DNA of 14,365 bases from NCBI GenBank assembly GCA_019749855.1, contig JAIEPI010000153.1, positions 1 to 14,365 on the forward strand, read 5' to 3'. The position numbers and the translations under genes are program-made. Of the stretch, positions 6,780 through 14,179 are shown piece by piece; positions within the stretch are counted from its first letter, which is position 1; each line of letters begins with the position of its first letter. The notes beneath the pieces are model-generated. The model was given only the letters and a program-made list of their open reading frames with translations. It ran no database searches and was not told the DNA's origin. The DNA comes from Rickettsiales bacterium. Lineage in GTDB: Bacteria > Pseudomonadota > Alphaproteobacteria > Rickettsiales > UBA998.

Positions 6780-6923
6780 TCACCATTTATATTGCTCGTC
6801 GCTTTCAGCATTATGCTTCCAAATTGCGGGCCACGAACCAGTAACACCCAAACCGAACGATCGGTCTTTAAGAATCCAGATGGAATCGCCCGTCAGGCGT
6901 GCTATATCACCTAGATTGTTCAT
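6780..6923 (-). CDS. Small 47-residue open frame overlapping repeat copy 2, possible gene remnant
   Basis: On the minus strand an ATG at 6923 opens a 47-codon frame ending in TGA at 6780-6782. The peptide is unusually tryptophan-rich for chance sequence (ILKDRSFGLGVTGSWPAIWK in the middle, ending YKW). The part covered by the repeat also reads, with frameshifts, in copy 1 (FKEGSIG then GVVRS), so a once-coding origin is plausible. Against a live gene: there is an in-frame stop just before the ATG, no Shine-Dalgarno (only a T-run), and it lies antisense to the galU leader. I do not recognise the family. It may be a decayed fragment or a mobile repeat that happens to be open. Confidence 0.3.
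   Translation of the reverse strand: MNNLGDIARLTGDSIWILKDRSFGLGVTGSWPAIWKHNAESDEQYKW
6831..6900. repeat. Dispersed ~70-bp repeat, copy 2 (right flank of island)
   Basis: This is the second copy of the element at 638-711, in the same orientation, with about 52 of 70 aligned positions identical by eye. The similarity ends at a shared GGCGT on the right (6896-6900 here, 707-711 in copy 1) and fades left of the CCACGAAC/CCGCGAAC block. It sits between the HAD gene and galU, just as copy 1 sits between the RTX gene and the operon. Confidence 0.6.
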
Positions 6924-6943
6924 TTAAAAAAAAACGTACGAGT

Positions 6944-7816
6944 ATGGCGCAAAAAATTCGCAAAGTTGTTTTTCCGGTCGGTGGGCTGGGCACTCGCTTT
7001 TTACCGGCCACCAAGTCCATGGCGAAGGAAATGCTGCCCGTGGTCAGCAAGCCCTTGATTCATTATGCTTTTGAAGAAGCGCGCGATGCCGGTATTGAGC
7101 AATTTATTTTTGTCACTGGCCGCAACAAGGTGGCGATCACCAACCATTTCGATCATTCCTACGAGTTGCAATCAACCCTGAGCAAAGCGAATAAGGAAAA
7201 AGAGCTGGAGCTGGCCAAAAGCTGGCTGCCCGCGCCTGGCAATGTCATTTTCACACGTCAGCAGGAGCCATTGGGGCTGGGTCATGCCATCTGGTGTGCG
7301 CGCAACATTATTGGCGATGAGCCGTTTGCGGTGATTCTGGCGGACGATCTGGTGCAATCAACAACGCCCTGCCTGAAGCAGCTAATATCTGCTTATGAGG
7401 AAATTGAGGGCAGTCATCTGGTGGCGGTGATGGATGTGCCTCGTGCAGACACGCGCAAATATGGCGTGCTGGATGTGCAAAGTGAGCAGGGTCGCTTAGC
7501 CAAAGCGAAGGCGCTGGTAGAAAAACCGGCACCAGAGGACGCCCCCTCCACCCTGTCGATTATCGGTCGCTATATTTTGCAGCCGGATATTTTTGATATT
7601 CTGGCCGCCATGAAAAAAGGTGCGGGTGGGGAAATCCAGCTCACCGACGCGATTAATGAATCCTGCAGGCATCGCGCCGTTTATGGCTACCGTTTTGAGG
7701 GACGCCGTTTTGATTGCGGTGAACATGCCGGTTTTGTGGAAGCGAATCTTGCGTATGCGCTCGCCGATGCTGAGCTTGGGCCAAAAGTTCGGGAATTCAT
7801 CAAAAATTACGTCTAG
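6944..7816 (+). CDS. galU: UTP--glucose-1-phosphate uridylyltransferase
   Basis: GalU joins UTP and glucose-1-phosphate to give UDP-glucose and pyrophosphate in the cytoplasm. The 290-residue protein opens with the nucleotidyltransferase signature GGLGTRFLPATKS (residues ~13-25). It continues with the GalU-typical KEMLPVVSKPLIHYAFEEA, the FVTGR segment, the QQEPLGLGHAIWCA uridine-binding stretch, the ILADD metal-binding aspartates, VEKP and the late FDCGEHAGFVEANL. Length and order fit bacterial GalU. The ATG at 6944 gives the conserved family start MAQKIRKVVFPV; a longer in-frame ATG at 6899 would add 15 non-conserved residues and overlap repeat copy 2. The Shine-Dalgarno is poor and the leader has a nine-A run. 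It is followed after 86 bases by ugd, which uses its product. Confidence 0.96.
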   Translation: MAQKIRKVVFPVGGLGTRFLPATKSMAKEMLPVVSKPLIHYAFEEARDAGIEQFIFVTGRNKVAITNHFDHSYELQSTLSKANKEKELELAKSWLPAPGNVIFTRQQEPLGLGHAIWCARNIIGDEPFAVILADDLVQSTTPCLKQLISAYEEIEGSHLVAVMDVPRADTRKYGVLDVQSEQGRLAKAKALVEKPAPEDAPSTLSIIGRYILQPDIFDILAAMKKGAGGEIQLTDAINESCRHRAVYGYRFEGRRFDCGEHAGFVEANLAYALADAELGPKVREFIKNYV

Positions 7817-7902
7817 CCCAATGGCGCCCTTATCCTTGCCAGCATGGCCACATAATGCTAGCACTTTGCGCATAATTTGCGGATTCACATGATGGGATCG
7901 TC

Positions 7903-9258
7903 ATGAAAATTGCCATTATCGGAACCGGATATGTCGGGCTTGTCAGCGGCACTTGCTTCGCTGAGCTAGGCTATGATGTCACCTGCGTTGACAAGGACGC
8001 GGCGAAAATCGAGGCGTTGCAACGCGGCGTCATCCCCATTTATGAGCCGTCGCTGGAAGCGATGATCACCCGCAATGTGGCACGTGGCAACCTCCATTTC
8101 ACGACGAATACGCAGCACGCCATCGCCAGCGCTGAAATCATCAGCATCGCGGTGGGCACTCCCACACGCGCACAGGATGGCTACGCCGATTTAAGCTATG
8201 TCTATGAGGCGGCTAAAGAGATTGCAAACAGCCTTGACCACTATGCCGTGATTGTGACGAAATCAACCGTTCCGGCTGGCACAGGCCATGAAATTCAGCG
8301 CCTGATGCAACAGGCAAACCCGACGCTTCAGTTTGATGTCGCCTCCAACCCCGAGTTTCTGCGAGAGGGTCATGCCATTGCTGACTTCATGACACCCGAT
8401 CGCGTGGTGATCGGCACTGAATCAGCCAAAGCACGCGGCCTGCTGGAGAAACTCTACGCTCCCTTCAGCGCTCAGAACGTACCCATCGTTTTCACCGATC
8501 TCATTTCATCGGAACTCATCAAATATGCGGCCAATACGTTTTTGGCGACCAAAGTCAGTTTCATTAATGAAATGGCCGATATTTGCGAAAAAGTCGGCGG
8601 TAACATTGAGGATGTCGCCACCGGCATGGGTTTAGACACACGCATTGGCCCCAAATTTCTGCGGCCCGGGCCTGGCTATGGTGGCTCCTGTTTTCCCAAG
8701 GATACACTGGCGATGGTCACGATAGGCGAGCGCGCTTTGAGCAAGGCCACCATTGTTGAAGCGGTGATTGCGGTGAATCGTGCCCGCCCGCATCGCATGC
8801 TGGCTAAAATTCTCACAGCGGCGGGTGGCCATGTGCGCGGTAAAAAAGTCGGTTTGCTGGGATTAACATTCAAACCAGACACCGACGATGTGCGTGACAG
8901 TACCGCCATCATCATTGCGCAGGAATTGGTGCGCTTGGGTGCGGTCGTGCGTGCCTATGACCCCAAAGGCATGGCGCATGCCAAGTCCATTTTAGGCGAC
9001 AGCGTTAGCTATGCTGTTTCATCGCAAGAAGCCTTGCAGGATGGCGATCTCGCGGTACTGGCCACCGAGTGGCAGGAATTCCGTGACCTCACCGCGCAAC
9101 AGATAAAATCATGGTTGCGTAAAGCGGTCATGGTGGATCTGCGTAACATTTATGACCCCCGCATCATGCAACATGCGGGGTTTGTGTATCTCTCCATTGG
9201 CCGTGCCTCGGTAGGACTCAGCCAGCAAACACAGCCCTCAGAAGAAAAAAGCGCCTGA
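7903..9258 (+). CDS. ugd: UDP-glucose 6-dehydrogenase
   Basis: Ugd oxidises UDP-glucose twice with NAD+ to UDP-glucuronate, a precursor of acidic exopolysaccharide, capsule and lipid modifications. The 451-residue protein starts with the Rossmann motif GTGYVGLVSG (residues 7-16), followed by CVDKD. It has the STVPAGTG segment, SNPEFLREG, the central helix ELIKYAANTFLATKVSFINE, and the catalytic cysteine motif GPGYGGSCFPKDT with Cys263. The C-terminal UDP-binding domain has the GLTFKPDTDDVRDS signature. A GGGA lies a few bases before the ATG. It directly follows galU and is probably co-transcribed with it. The last ~20 residues are variable, as usual. Confidence 0.97.
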   Translation: MKIAIIGTGYVGLVSGTCFAELGYDVTCVDKDAAKIEALQRGVIPIYEPSLEAMITRNVARGNLHFTTNTQHAIASAEIISIAVGTPTRAQDGYADLSYVYEAAKEIANSLDHYAVIVTKSTVPAGTGHEIQRLMQQANPTLQFDVASNPEFLREGHAIADFMTPDRVVIGTESAKARGLLEKLYAPFSAQNVPIVFTDLISSELIKYAANTFLATKVSFINEMADICEKVGGNIEDVATGMGLDTRIGPKFLRPGPGYGGSCFPKDTLAMVTIGERALSKATIVEAVIAVNRARPHRMLAKILTAAGGHVRGKKVGLLGLTFKPDTDDVRDSTAIIIAQELVRLGAVVRAYDPKGMAHAKSILGDSVSYAVSSQEALQDGDLAVLATEWQEFRDLTAQQIKSWLRKAVMVDLRNIYDPRIMQHAGFVYLSIGRASVGLSQQTQPSEEKSA

Positions 9259-9359
9259 CAAGCGCATATTTCATTTTCCCCCTTCCTGATCGCCAGACTG
9301 CCGCACATGATCTGCGCCAACCCTCAGCATGCTGCGGGCCTTACCTCAAGGGAGCCACC

Positions 9360-9707
9360 ATGACCAGTCACCTCAATTATCAGCCGATTATCTACACCAC
9401 TGACATCAGTATTGCCAATGGCCAGACCATCTCTGGCAACATCAACCTTGCCGGCACCACATTATGCGGCATCCATATGCCAGCGGCCTTCACGGGCACC
9501 AGCGTCACCTTCCAAACCGCGCCGACGTTGGATGGAACCTATCAGGTGATTCAGAAGAATGGCGTTGATCTCTCTTACGTGGTCACAGCCAGCCGTTACA
9601 TCGTGATAGATCCAGCCGATTTTACCGGCACGCAATTTCTGCGGATTGTCTCCAGTGGCGCCGAAGCGGCAGCGCGTACGCTTTCTCTCGCCGTTCGCCC
9701 CTTCTAG
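9360..9707 (+). CDS. Small phage-like structural protein of unknown role
   Basis: A 115-residue protein with no signal peptide or membrane span, rich in Thr, Ser, Gly and beta-prone residues. The pattern of an early IANGQTIS...INLAGTTLCGIHMPAAF, then SVTFQTAPTLDGTYQVI, and a late FTGTQFLRIVSSGAEAAARTLSL resembles small beta-rich proteins found in tailed-phage and prophage structural regions. That comparison is from memory of such proteins, not a search. The start is supported by an AAGGGAG 5 bases upstream of the ATG. It heads a three-gene run (4-base gap to the LamG gene, then an ATGA overlap) inserted between ugd and rmlB. A role in surface or virion decoration is possible. Confidence 0.75.
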   Translation: MTSHLNYQPIIYTTDISIANGQTISGNINLAGTTLCGIHMPAAFTGTSVTFQTAPTLDGTYQVIQKNGVDLSYVVTASRYIVIDPADFTGTQFLRIVSSGAEAAARTLSLAVRPF

Positions 9708-9711
9708 GCCC

Positions 9712-10473
9712 ATGACCAGAGCCACACGATTACTGGGGCGACGCAACTCCCCTTCCCGAATTTCCGGCTTACGAGTGTGGCTGGATGCGGCGGATATTTC
9801 TACGCTTACATTTAACTCTAGCACCATTGCCCAATGGCGAGATAAAAGTGGATTCAACAACCATGCGTCTCAGGCCACTGCCTTGCGACAACCCCGCTAC
9901 AATGCCACAGCACTCAGCGGGTTACCTGCCATTGAAGGGCGACATGACGGAACCAATGCCAGTCAGTTGACCATTAGCGACAGCCCATCACTGGATTACT
10001 CCCAATTCACCCAGTTTCTGGTGCTCCAGCGCGTCACAGACCTCAACTTCAATGAACATCTGGTAGGCAAATTCTTAATCAGTGGCAGCCAGATTGAACA
10101 GCGCATGGTCATTCAGGGTGCCTCTGATCGCGTGTATCTAAGCGCTGATCTTGATGGCGCATCAGGGGGCGAAGTGAATCCTGTGCTCACCACTCCTACG
10201 CTGGCGGTAGGCACTCGCTATGTACTCGATAGCCAGTATGCAGGAACCACCCTGCGGTTGCGTGCCAATAACAGTACAGCGATAACAGGAACCCTTGCCT
10301 CCATTTTCAACGGCACCGCACCGTTTGTATTATTCTCGCAGGGGACAAGTTTCAGTGAACCTTACGCCGGACATATCGCGGAGTTTCTTTTCTATAACCG
10401 CGCTCTCAGCACGTCCGAGCGACAAACGGTGATGCATTATCTTTCAACCAAATGGCGGGTGACACTCTCATGA
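9712..10473 (+). CDS. LamG/concanavalin-like lectin-fold protein, phage-like
   Basis: A 253-residue protein. Residues ~20-60 carry the typical entry of bacterial and phage LamG-like domains (LRVWLDAADISTLT, then IAQWRDKSGFNNHASQ). The C-terminus has the equally typical AEFLFYNRALSTSERQTVMHYLSTKW. Between them is a beta-rich sandwich of family length (~210 residues). Such domains bind sugars or proteins and occur in phage tail and capsid decoration proteins and in surface proteins. The ATG at 9712 follows the previous stop by 4 bases; a longer frame from 9646 would overlap the previous gene and add an Arg/Pro-rich stretch that looks like shadow sequence. There is no signal peptide, so export by the Sec route is not indicated, which favours a virion-type role. 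Confidence 0.8.
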   Translation: MTRATRLLGRRNSPSRISGLRVWLDAADISTLTFNSSTIAQWRDKSGFNNHASQATALRQPRYNATALSGLPAIEGRHDGTNASQLTISDSPSLDYSQFTQFLVLQRVTDLNFNEHLVGKFLISGSQIEQRMVIQGASDRVYLSADLDGASGGEVNPVLTTPTLAVGTRYVLDSQYAGTTLRLRANNSTAITGTLASIFNGTAPFVLFSQGTSFSEPYAGHIAEFLFYNRALSTSERQTVMHYLSTKWRVTLS

Positions 10474-10673
10474 CACAGACCTATCTGACATTCCCTGACC
10501 AAGCCGCGTTTGATGCGTGGCACACCCGCGTAAATCATGCGCTGGGCTATCCAAATGCCGAAACTCTCACTCAGGCATACACGGCGCTGGAAATCGGTGA
10601 AGATGGTATTTTGCGCGCGCCGATCAATGATCAATGCCCTGAATCATTGCGCGGCGGTCTCTCCGCTCCCTAA
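10470..10673 (+). CDS. Small hypothetical protein coupled to the LamG-like gene
   Basis: A 67-residue protein whose ATG overlaps the previous stop (ATGA), so it is probably translated by coupling. An in-frame ATG at 10452 would lie inside the LamG gene and is less likely. The sequence (TYLTFPDQAAFDAWHTRVNHALG early, EIGEDGILRAPINDQ later) resembles short accessory proteins that often end phage structural operons, but I cannot assign a family. No motif, membrane span or signal is visible. Confidence 0.65.
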   Translation: MTQTYLTFPDQAAFDAWHTRVNHALGYPNAETLTQAYTALEIGEDGILRAPINDQCPESLRGGLSAP

Positions 10674-10681
10674 GGTTGCAG

Positions 10682-10696
10682 GCAAGTTTGACTTGC
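10682..10696 (+). other. Perfect short hairpin GCAAGT-TTG-ACTTGC
   Basis: A 6-bp perfect stem with a 3-base loop lies 9 bases after the stop of the third phage-like gene and about 55 bases before rmlB. No T-run follows, so it is not a standard intrinsic terminator. It could be an mRNA processing or stability element, or chance. Confidence 0.3.
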
Positions 10697-10721
10697 AATC
10701 CCTAGGCAAGGTGGTAGGAAA

Positions 10722-10760
10722 ATGCAGGTAAATCTTACACTCGACGTTGGGTATGACTGA
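10722..10760 (+). CDS. Possible 12-codon leader peptide upstream of rmlB
   Basis: An ATG preceded by GGTAGGA opens a 12-codon frame that ends in a TGA overlapping the first codons of rmlB (ATGACTGA, +1 relative frames). The leader's Shine-Dalgarno is better than that of rmlB itself, so ribosomes ending on the leader could reinitiate at rmlB. The peptide (MQVNLTLDVGYD) has no run of a single amino acid, so classical attenuation is not indicated. Confidence 0.25.
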   Translation: MQVNLTLDVGYD

Positions 10761-11799
10761 CTCTGCACACTCTACTCTACTGGTGACAGGTGCCGCGGGA
10801 TTCATTGGCAGCAGTTTTGTTGGCATGGCGATGGCACAAGGCTATCACGTGGTGGTATTAGACGCCCTCACCTACGCCGGTCATCGTGAAAATCTGCAAT
10901 GGATTCCCCATCAAGATCGCCTCGAGCTAGTGGTGGGGTCCATTGTTGATGGAACGTTAGTAAGCCGTCTTCTGGAGCAGCATCAGCCACAGGCGATCAT
11001 CAATTTTGCCGCAGAGAGCCATGTTGATAACTCTATTAGCCGCCCGGGTGAGTTTATCGAAACCAACATTATGGGATGCTATAGCTTGCTGGAAGCCGCG
11101 CGCGCTTACTGGGGAGGCTTAAGCCAACCCCGTAAGGAAGCGTTTCGCTTCGTGCATGTCTCCACGGATGAGGTCTATGGATCGCTGGGCGAAACCGGTA
11201 AATTCACTGAGAGTTCGCCGATGCTCCCCAACTCGCCCTACTCTGCTTCCAAAGCGGCGGGTGATATGCTGTGCCGCGCGTGGTTTCATACCTACCATTT
11301 GCCCACCATCGTCACTAATTGCACCAATAATTATGGCCCACGCCAGCACCCAGAAAAGCTGATACCCCGCATGATTACCTGTGCGCTTCAGGGTGAGCCT
11401 TTGCCGGTGTACGGTGACGGGCGTAATGTGCGCGACTGGATTCAGGTGGAGGATCATTGCCATGGCGTCATGCTGGCGCTTACCAAGGGCATTGCTGGTG
11501 AAACCTATGCGTTTGGTGGTGATGCTGAACGCACCAACATCGAGGTCGTGTCCACCATTTGTCAGTTGCTGGATGTCATGAAGCCTCGAGCAGACGGCCA
11601 ATCCTACAAAGAGCAGATTGCCTTCGTGACGGACCGTCCCGGGCATGATCGCCGCTACGCCATTGACGATTCAAAATCCCAACAGATGCTAGGCTTCACC
11701 AGAAACCATACCTTTGAATCAGGGTTGCAATCCACCATTGAATGGTACCTAAACAACACCGCGTGGGCGCAAGCGGTCTGCGCAAAGAAAGCCGCCTAA
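10753..11799 (+). CDS. rmlB: dTDP-glucose 4,6-dehydratase
   Basis: RmlB converts dTDP-glucose to dTDP-4-keto-6-deoxyglucose, the second step of dTDP-L-rhamnose synthesis, using bound NAD+. The 348-residue protein is an extended short-chain dehydrogenase. The Rossmann motif GAAGFIGS spans residues 13-20, DALTYAG follows the second strand, and the catalytic Thr-Asp-Glu of STDEVYG is at 138-140. The catalytic Tyr163-x3-Lys167 lies in YSASK, and the family motifs NNYGPRQHPEKLIP and VRDWIQVEDHC are present. The ATG at 10753 gives a normal N-terminus; an in-frame TTG at 10747 is possible, and neither has a strong Shine-Dalgarno. It starts the rmlBADC cluster, 79 bases after the phage-like genes. 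Confidence 0.97.
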   Translation: MTDSAHSTLLVTGAAGFIGSSFVGMAMAQGYHVVVLDALTYAGHRENLQWIPHQDRLELVVGSIVDGTLVSRLLEQHQPQAIINFAAESHVDNSISRPGEFIETNIMGCYSLLEAARAYWGGLSQPRKEAFRFVHVSTDEVYGSLGETGKFTESSPMLPNSPYSASKAAGDMLCRAWFHTYHLPTIVTNCTNNYGPRQHPEKLIPRMITCALQGEPLPVYGDGRNVRDWIQVEDHCHGVMLALTKGIAGETYAFGGDAERTNIEVVSTICQLLDVMKPRADGQSYKEQIAFVTDRPGHDRRYAIDDSKSQQMLGFTRNHTFESGLQSTIEWYLNNTAWAQAVCAKKAA

Positions 11800-11821
11800 T
11801 TTTGCAGAACGAGGGTAAACG

Positions 11822-12715
11822 ATGAAGGGGATTATACTGGCAGGCGGCGCAGGCACGCGCCTCTATCCACTGACCAAAACCATCAGCAAACAGATTCTGC
11901 CGGTCTATGATAAGCCGATGATCTATTATCCGGTGTCCCTACTCATGCTGGCAGGAATCCGTGACATCCTGATTATTTCAACGCCGCGTGATTTGCCGAT
12001 GATTCAGGATTTACTGGGTGACGGATCACAGCTGGGCGTGCGTTTTTCCTATGCCGAGCAGGCCAAACCAGAGGGCATCGCGCAGGCCTTTATCATTGGT
12101 GAAAAATTCATTGATGGACAGCCCGTGTGTCTGGTGTTGGGTGATAATATCTTCTACGGGCAAAATCTGGCGGAAAAAATGGCCCGCGTGGCGGAAAGCC
12201 TGACCCAAGGTGCCACTGTGTTTGCCTATCACGTCAAGGACCCCGAGCGTTATGGTGTGGTGGAGTTTGGCCCTAACGGAAAAGCCATTTCCATTGAGGA
12301 GAAACCCAAATCGCCAAAATCGAGCTGGGCCGTGACCGGACTGTATTTCTATGACTCACAAGTGGTGAAGATTGCTAAATCGCTCAAGCCTTCCGCGCGC
12401 GGTGAGCTGGAGATTACCGACGTGAATAAAACCTATCTACAGCAAGGCTCACTCGATGTGGAGTTGCTGGGTCGTGGTGTTGCATGGCTGGACACCGGCA
12501 CGTTTGAATCGCTGCTGGCCGCCGCCCAGTTTGTGGAAACCATTGAAGCGCGTCAGGGGCAGAAAATTGCCTGCATCGAGGAAATTGCGTTCAGACGTGG
12601 GTTTATCAATGGCTCACAATTAGCGGCATTGGCTGACACGCACGGGAAAAATGAATATGCCACCTATCTGCGCGGCCTGATGACACCGGACGGTCTGTTG
12701 AGCGGTGCTGCCTAA
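11822..12715 (+). CDS. rmlA: Glucose-1-phosphate thymidylyltransferase
   Basis: RmlA makes dTDP-glucose from dTTP and glucose-1-phosphate, the first step of dTDP-rhamnose synthesis, and in known members is feedback-inhibited by dTDP-rhamnose. The 297-residue protein shows the signature GGAGTRLYPLTK (residues 8-19), QILPVYDKPMIYYP, the PEGIAQAF substrate-binding loop (83-90), the metal-binding LGDNIFYG (Asp108), VEFG, EEKPKSPKS, GLYFYD and WLDTGTFESLLAA. Length is typical of the tetrameric short form. A GAGGGT lies a few bases before the ATG. It follows rmlB by 22 bases and precedes rmlD by 3 bases, so one transcript is likely. Confidence 0.97.
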   Translation: MKGIILAGGAGTRLYPLTKTISKQILPVYDKPMIYYPVSLLMLAGIRDILIISTPRDLPMIQDLLGDGSQLGVRFSYAEQAKPEGIAQAFIIGEKFIDGQPVCLVLGDNIFYGQNLAEKMARVAESLTQGATVFAYHVKDPERYGVVEFGPNGKAISIEEKPKSPKSSWAVTGLYFYDSQVVKIAKSLKPSARGELEITDVNKTYLQQGSLDVELLGRGVAWLDTGTFESLLAAAQFVETIEARQGQKIACIEEIAFRRGFINGSQLAALADTHGKNEYATYLRGLMTPDGLLSGAA

Positions 12716-12718
12716 GCC

Positions 12719-13615
12719 ATGCAAGCACCCATCCTTGTTTTAGGGGCCAGTGGACAGGTCGGACGTGCCTTGATGCATCAGCTCGGGCAGCAGGCAATCA
12801 CTCTGAATCGTGTGGATGCAGATTTCAGCCATCCACCATCGCTTACCCACGCGATAGAAGCGCTGCGTCCCTCAGCCATCATCAATGCCGCGGCTTACAC
12901 AGCGGTGGATCAGGCGGAGAGTGATGAGCGCAACGCCTTCGCGGTCAATGCCGAATCCCCGCGCATGCTAGCCATGCTGGCCAAAGCGCAATCCATTCCC
13001 TTTATCCATTACTCTACCGATTATGTATTTGATGGCGAGGGCAGACTGCCCAGAGATGAGGACAACCCAACTGCCCCGCTTAATGTGTATGGACGCAGCA
13101 AACGCGCGGGCGAGGAAGCCATTGAGTCAATCGGCGGCGATACCATCATTTTTCGCACCAGCTGGGTCTATGATGCGTGGGGAAAGAATTTTCTCACCAC
13201 CATGCTGCGGCTAGGGGCCGAGCGCGAAACGCTGAGCATAGTGGCGGATCAGATCGGTGCCCCCACCTACGCGCCGCACCTTGCCGAACAGACGTTGAAC
13301 GCCTTGAAGCATGCCAAGGTAAGCAGCTGTTTTCCCTCAGGTATTTACCATCTGTGCCATGCAGGTGAGGTCAGCTGGCATGGTTTTGCCGAAGCCATTT
13401 TTACACAGGCGCGCACTTTGGGACTGCCGCTGAAAGTCACCACATTGAACGCCATTGCCTCCAGTGAGTACCCAACCCCCGCAAAGCGGCCGCTTAATTC
13501 ACGGCTGAATTGCCAGAAAGCCGCCGAGCAATTACACGTTGCCTTGCCTGATTGGCAACAGGGACTACAAGAAGCGCTGGAGCAGGTTTTTTCACATCGT
13601 ACCGCACACGCATAA
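12719..13615 (+). CDS. rmlD: dTDP-4-dehydrorhamnose reductase
   Basis: RmlD reduces dTDP-4-keto-L-rhamnose to dTDP-L-rhamnose with NAD(P)H, the last step of the pathway. The 298-residue protein carries the Rossmann motif GASGQVG (residues 9-15), INAAAYTAVDQAE, the STDYVFDG motif (99-106), and the catalytic Tyr124-x3-Lys128 in VYGRSK. It also has the RTSWVY and DQIGAPTY substrate-side motifs, and RPLNSRL near the C-terminus. All expected residues are present and the length is normal. Its ATG lies 3 bases after the rmlA stop, with no clear Shine-Dalgarno, so translation probably depends on coupling to rmlA. Confidence 0.96.
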   Translation: MQAPILVLGASGQVGRALMHQLGQQAITLNRVDADFSHPPSLTHAIEALRPSAIINAAAYTAVDQAESDERNAFAVNAESPRMLAMLAKAQSIPFIHYSTDYVFDGEGRLPRDEDNPTAPLNVYGRSKRAGEEAIESIGGDTIIFRTSWVYDAWGKNFLTTMLRLGAERETLSIVADQIGAPTYAPHLAEQTLNALKHAKVSSCFPSGIYHLCHAGEVSWHGFAEAIFTQARTLGLPLKVTTLNAIASSEYPTPAKRPLNSRLNCQKAAEQLHVALPDWQQGLQEALEQVFSHRTAHA

Positions 13616-13627
13616 GGAATAGCATCG

Positions 13628-14179
13628 ATGCATATTGAATCATGCCCTCTGGAAGGATTAAAGACCATCCACCTTGATGTTCATGGCGACGCCAGAGGTT
13701 TTTTTGTCGAGCGCTACCACAAGGAGAAACTGGCGGAACTGGGGTTTCATGCTGATTTCATTCAGGATAATCACTCGCGCTCTGCGCCTGGCATCCTGCG
13801 CGGCTTGCATTACCAGCACACGCCACCGCAAGGCAAGCTGGTCGGGGTCACGCGTGGAGCGGTGTGGGATGTGGCGGTGGATATTCGCCCAACCTCATCC
13901 ACCTACGGACAATATCACGCCGTCGAGCTAACCGGTGAAAATGGCGTGCTGTTCTGGATTCCAGCAGGTTTCGCACATGGGTTTTGTGTGCTTGGCGATG
14001 AACCAGCGGATATGCTTTACAAGGTGAGCGGGCGATACCATCAGGCGGGTGAAGGCGGCATTCGCTATGATGACGCAGATCTGGCCATCGACTGGCCACT
14101 GAAAGATCCCACTATCTCCGCACGCGATGAGGGGCTTATGTCATTTGCTCAGTATCGGTCATCACCCCCGAGCTGGTAG
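13628..14179 (+). CDS. rmlC: dTDP-4-dehydrorhamnose 3,5-epimerase
   Basis: RmlC epimerises dTDP-4-keto-6-deoxyglucose at C3 and C5, the third step of dTDP-L-rhamnose synthesis. The 183-residue cupin-fold protein has the family motifs in order: DARGFFVERY (21-30), QDNHSRS (46-52), LRGLHYQ (57-63) with the catalytic base His61, WDVAVDIR (80-87), WIPAGFAHGF (110-119), and the Tyr-containing MLYKVSG near 131. An AAGGA precedes the ATG by 9 bases. It lies 12 bases after rmlD and closes the rmlBADC cluster. The last 44 bases overlap, tail to tail, a minus-strand gene. Confidence 0.96.
   Translation: MHIESCPLEGLKTIHLDVHGDARGFFVERYHKEKLAELGFHADFIQDNHSRSAPGILRGLHYQHTPPQGKLVGVTRGAVWDVAVDIRPTSSTYGQYHAVELTGENGVLFWIPAGFAHGFCVLGDEPADMLYKVSGRYHQAGEGGIRYDDADLAIDWPLKDPTISARDEGLMSFAQYRSSPPSW

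Noticed and set aside
6568..6786. 72-codon minus-strand open frame overlapping the HAD gene end
   Set aside because: It is antisense to the HAD C-terminus and has low-complexity composition, no Shine-Dalgarno and no recognisable motif; the T-run after the HAD gene creates its Lys-rich stretch.
9321..9340. Palindrome CAGCATGCTG upstream of the first phage-like gene as a terminator for ugd
   Set aside because: The stem is short, no T-run follows, and it sits just ahead of the ribosome site of the next gene.
9462..9860. 132-codon minus-strand frame across the first two phage-like genes
   Set aside because: It spans two well-supported + strand genes and their junction, with Arg/Gly-rich shadow composition.
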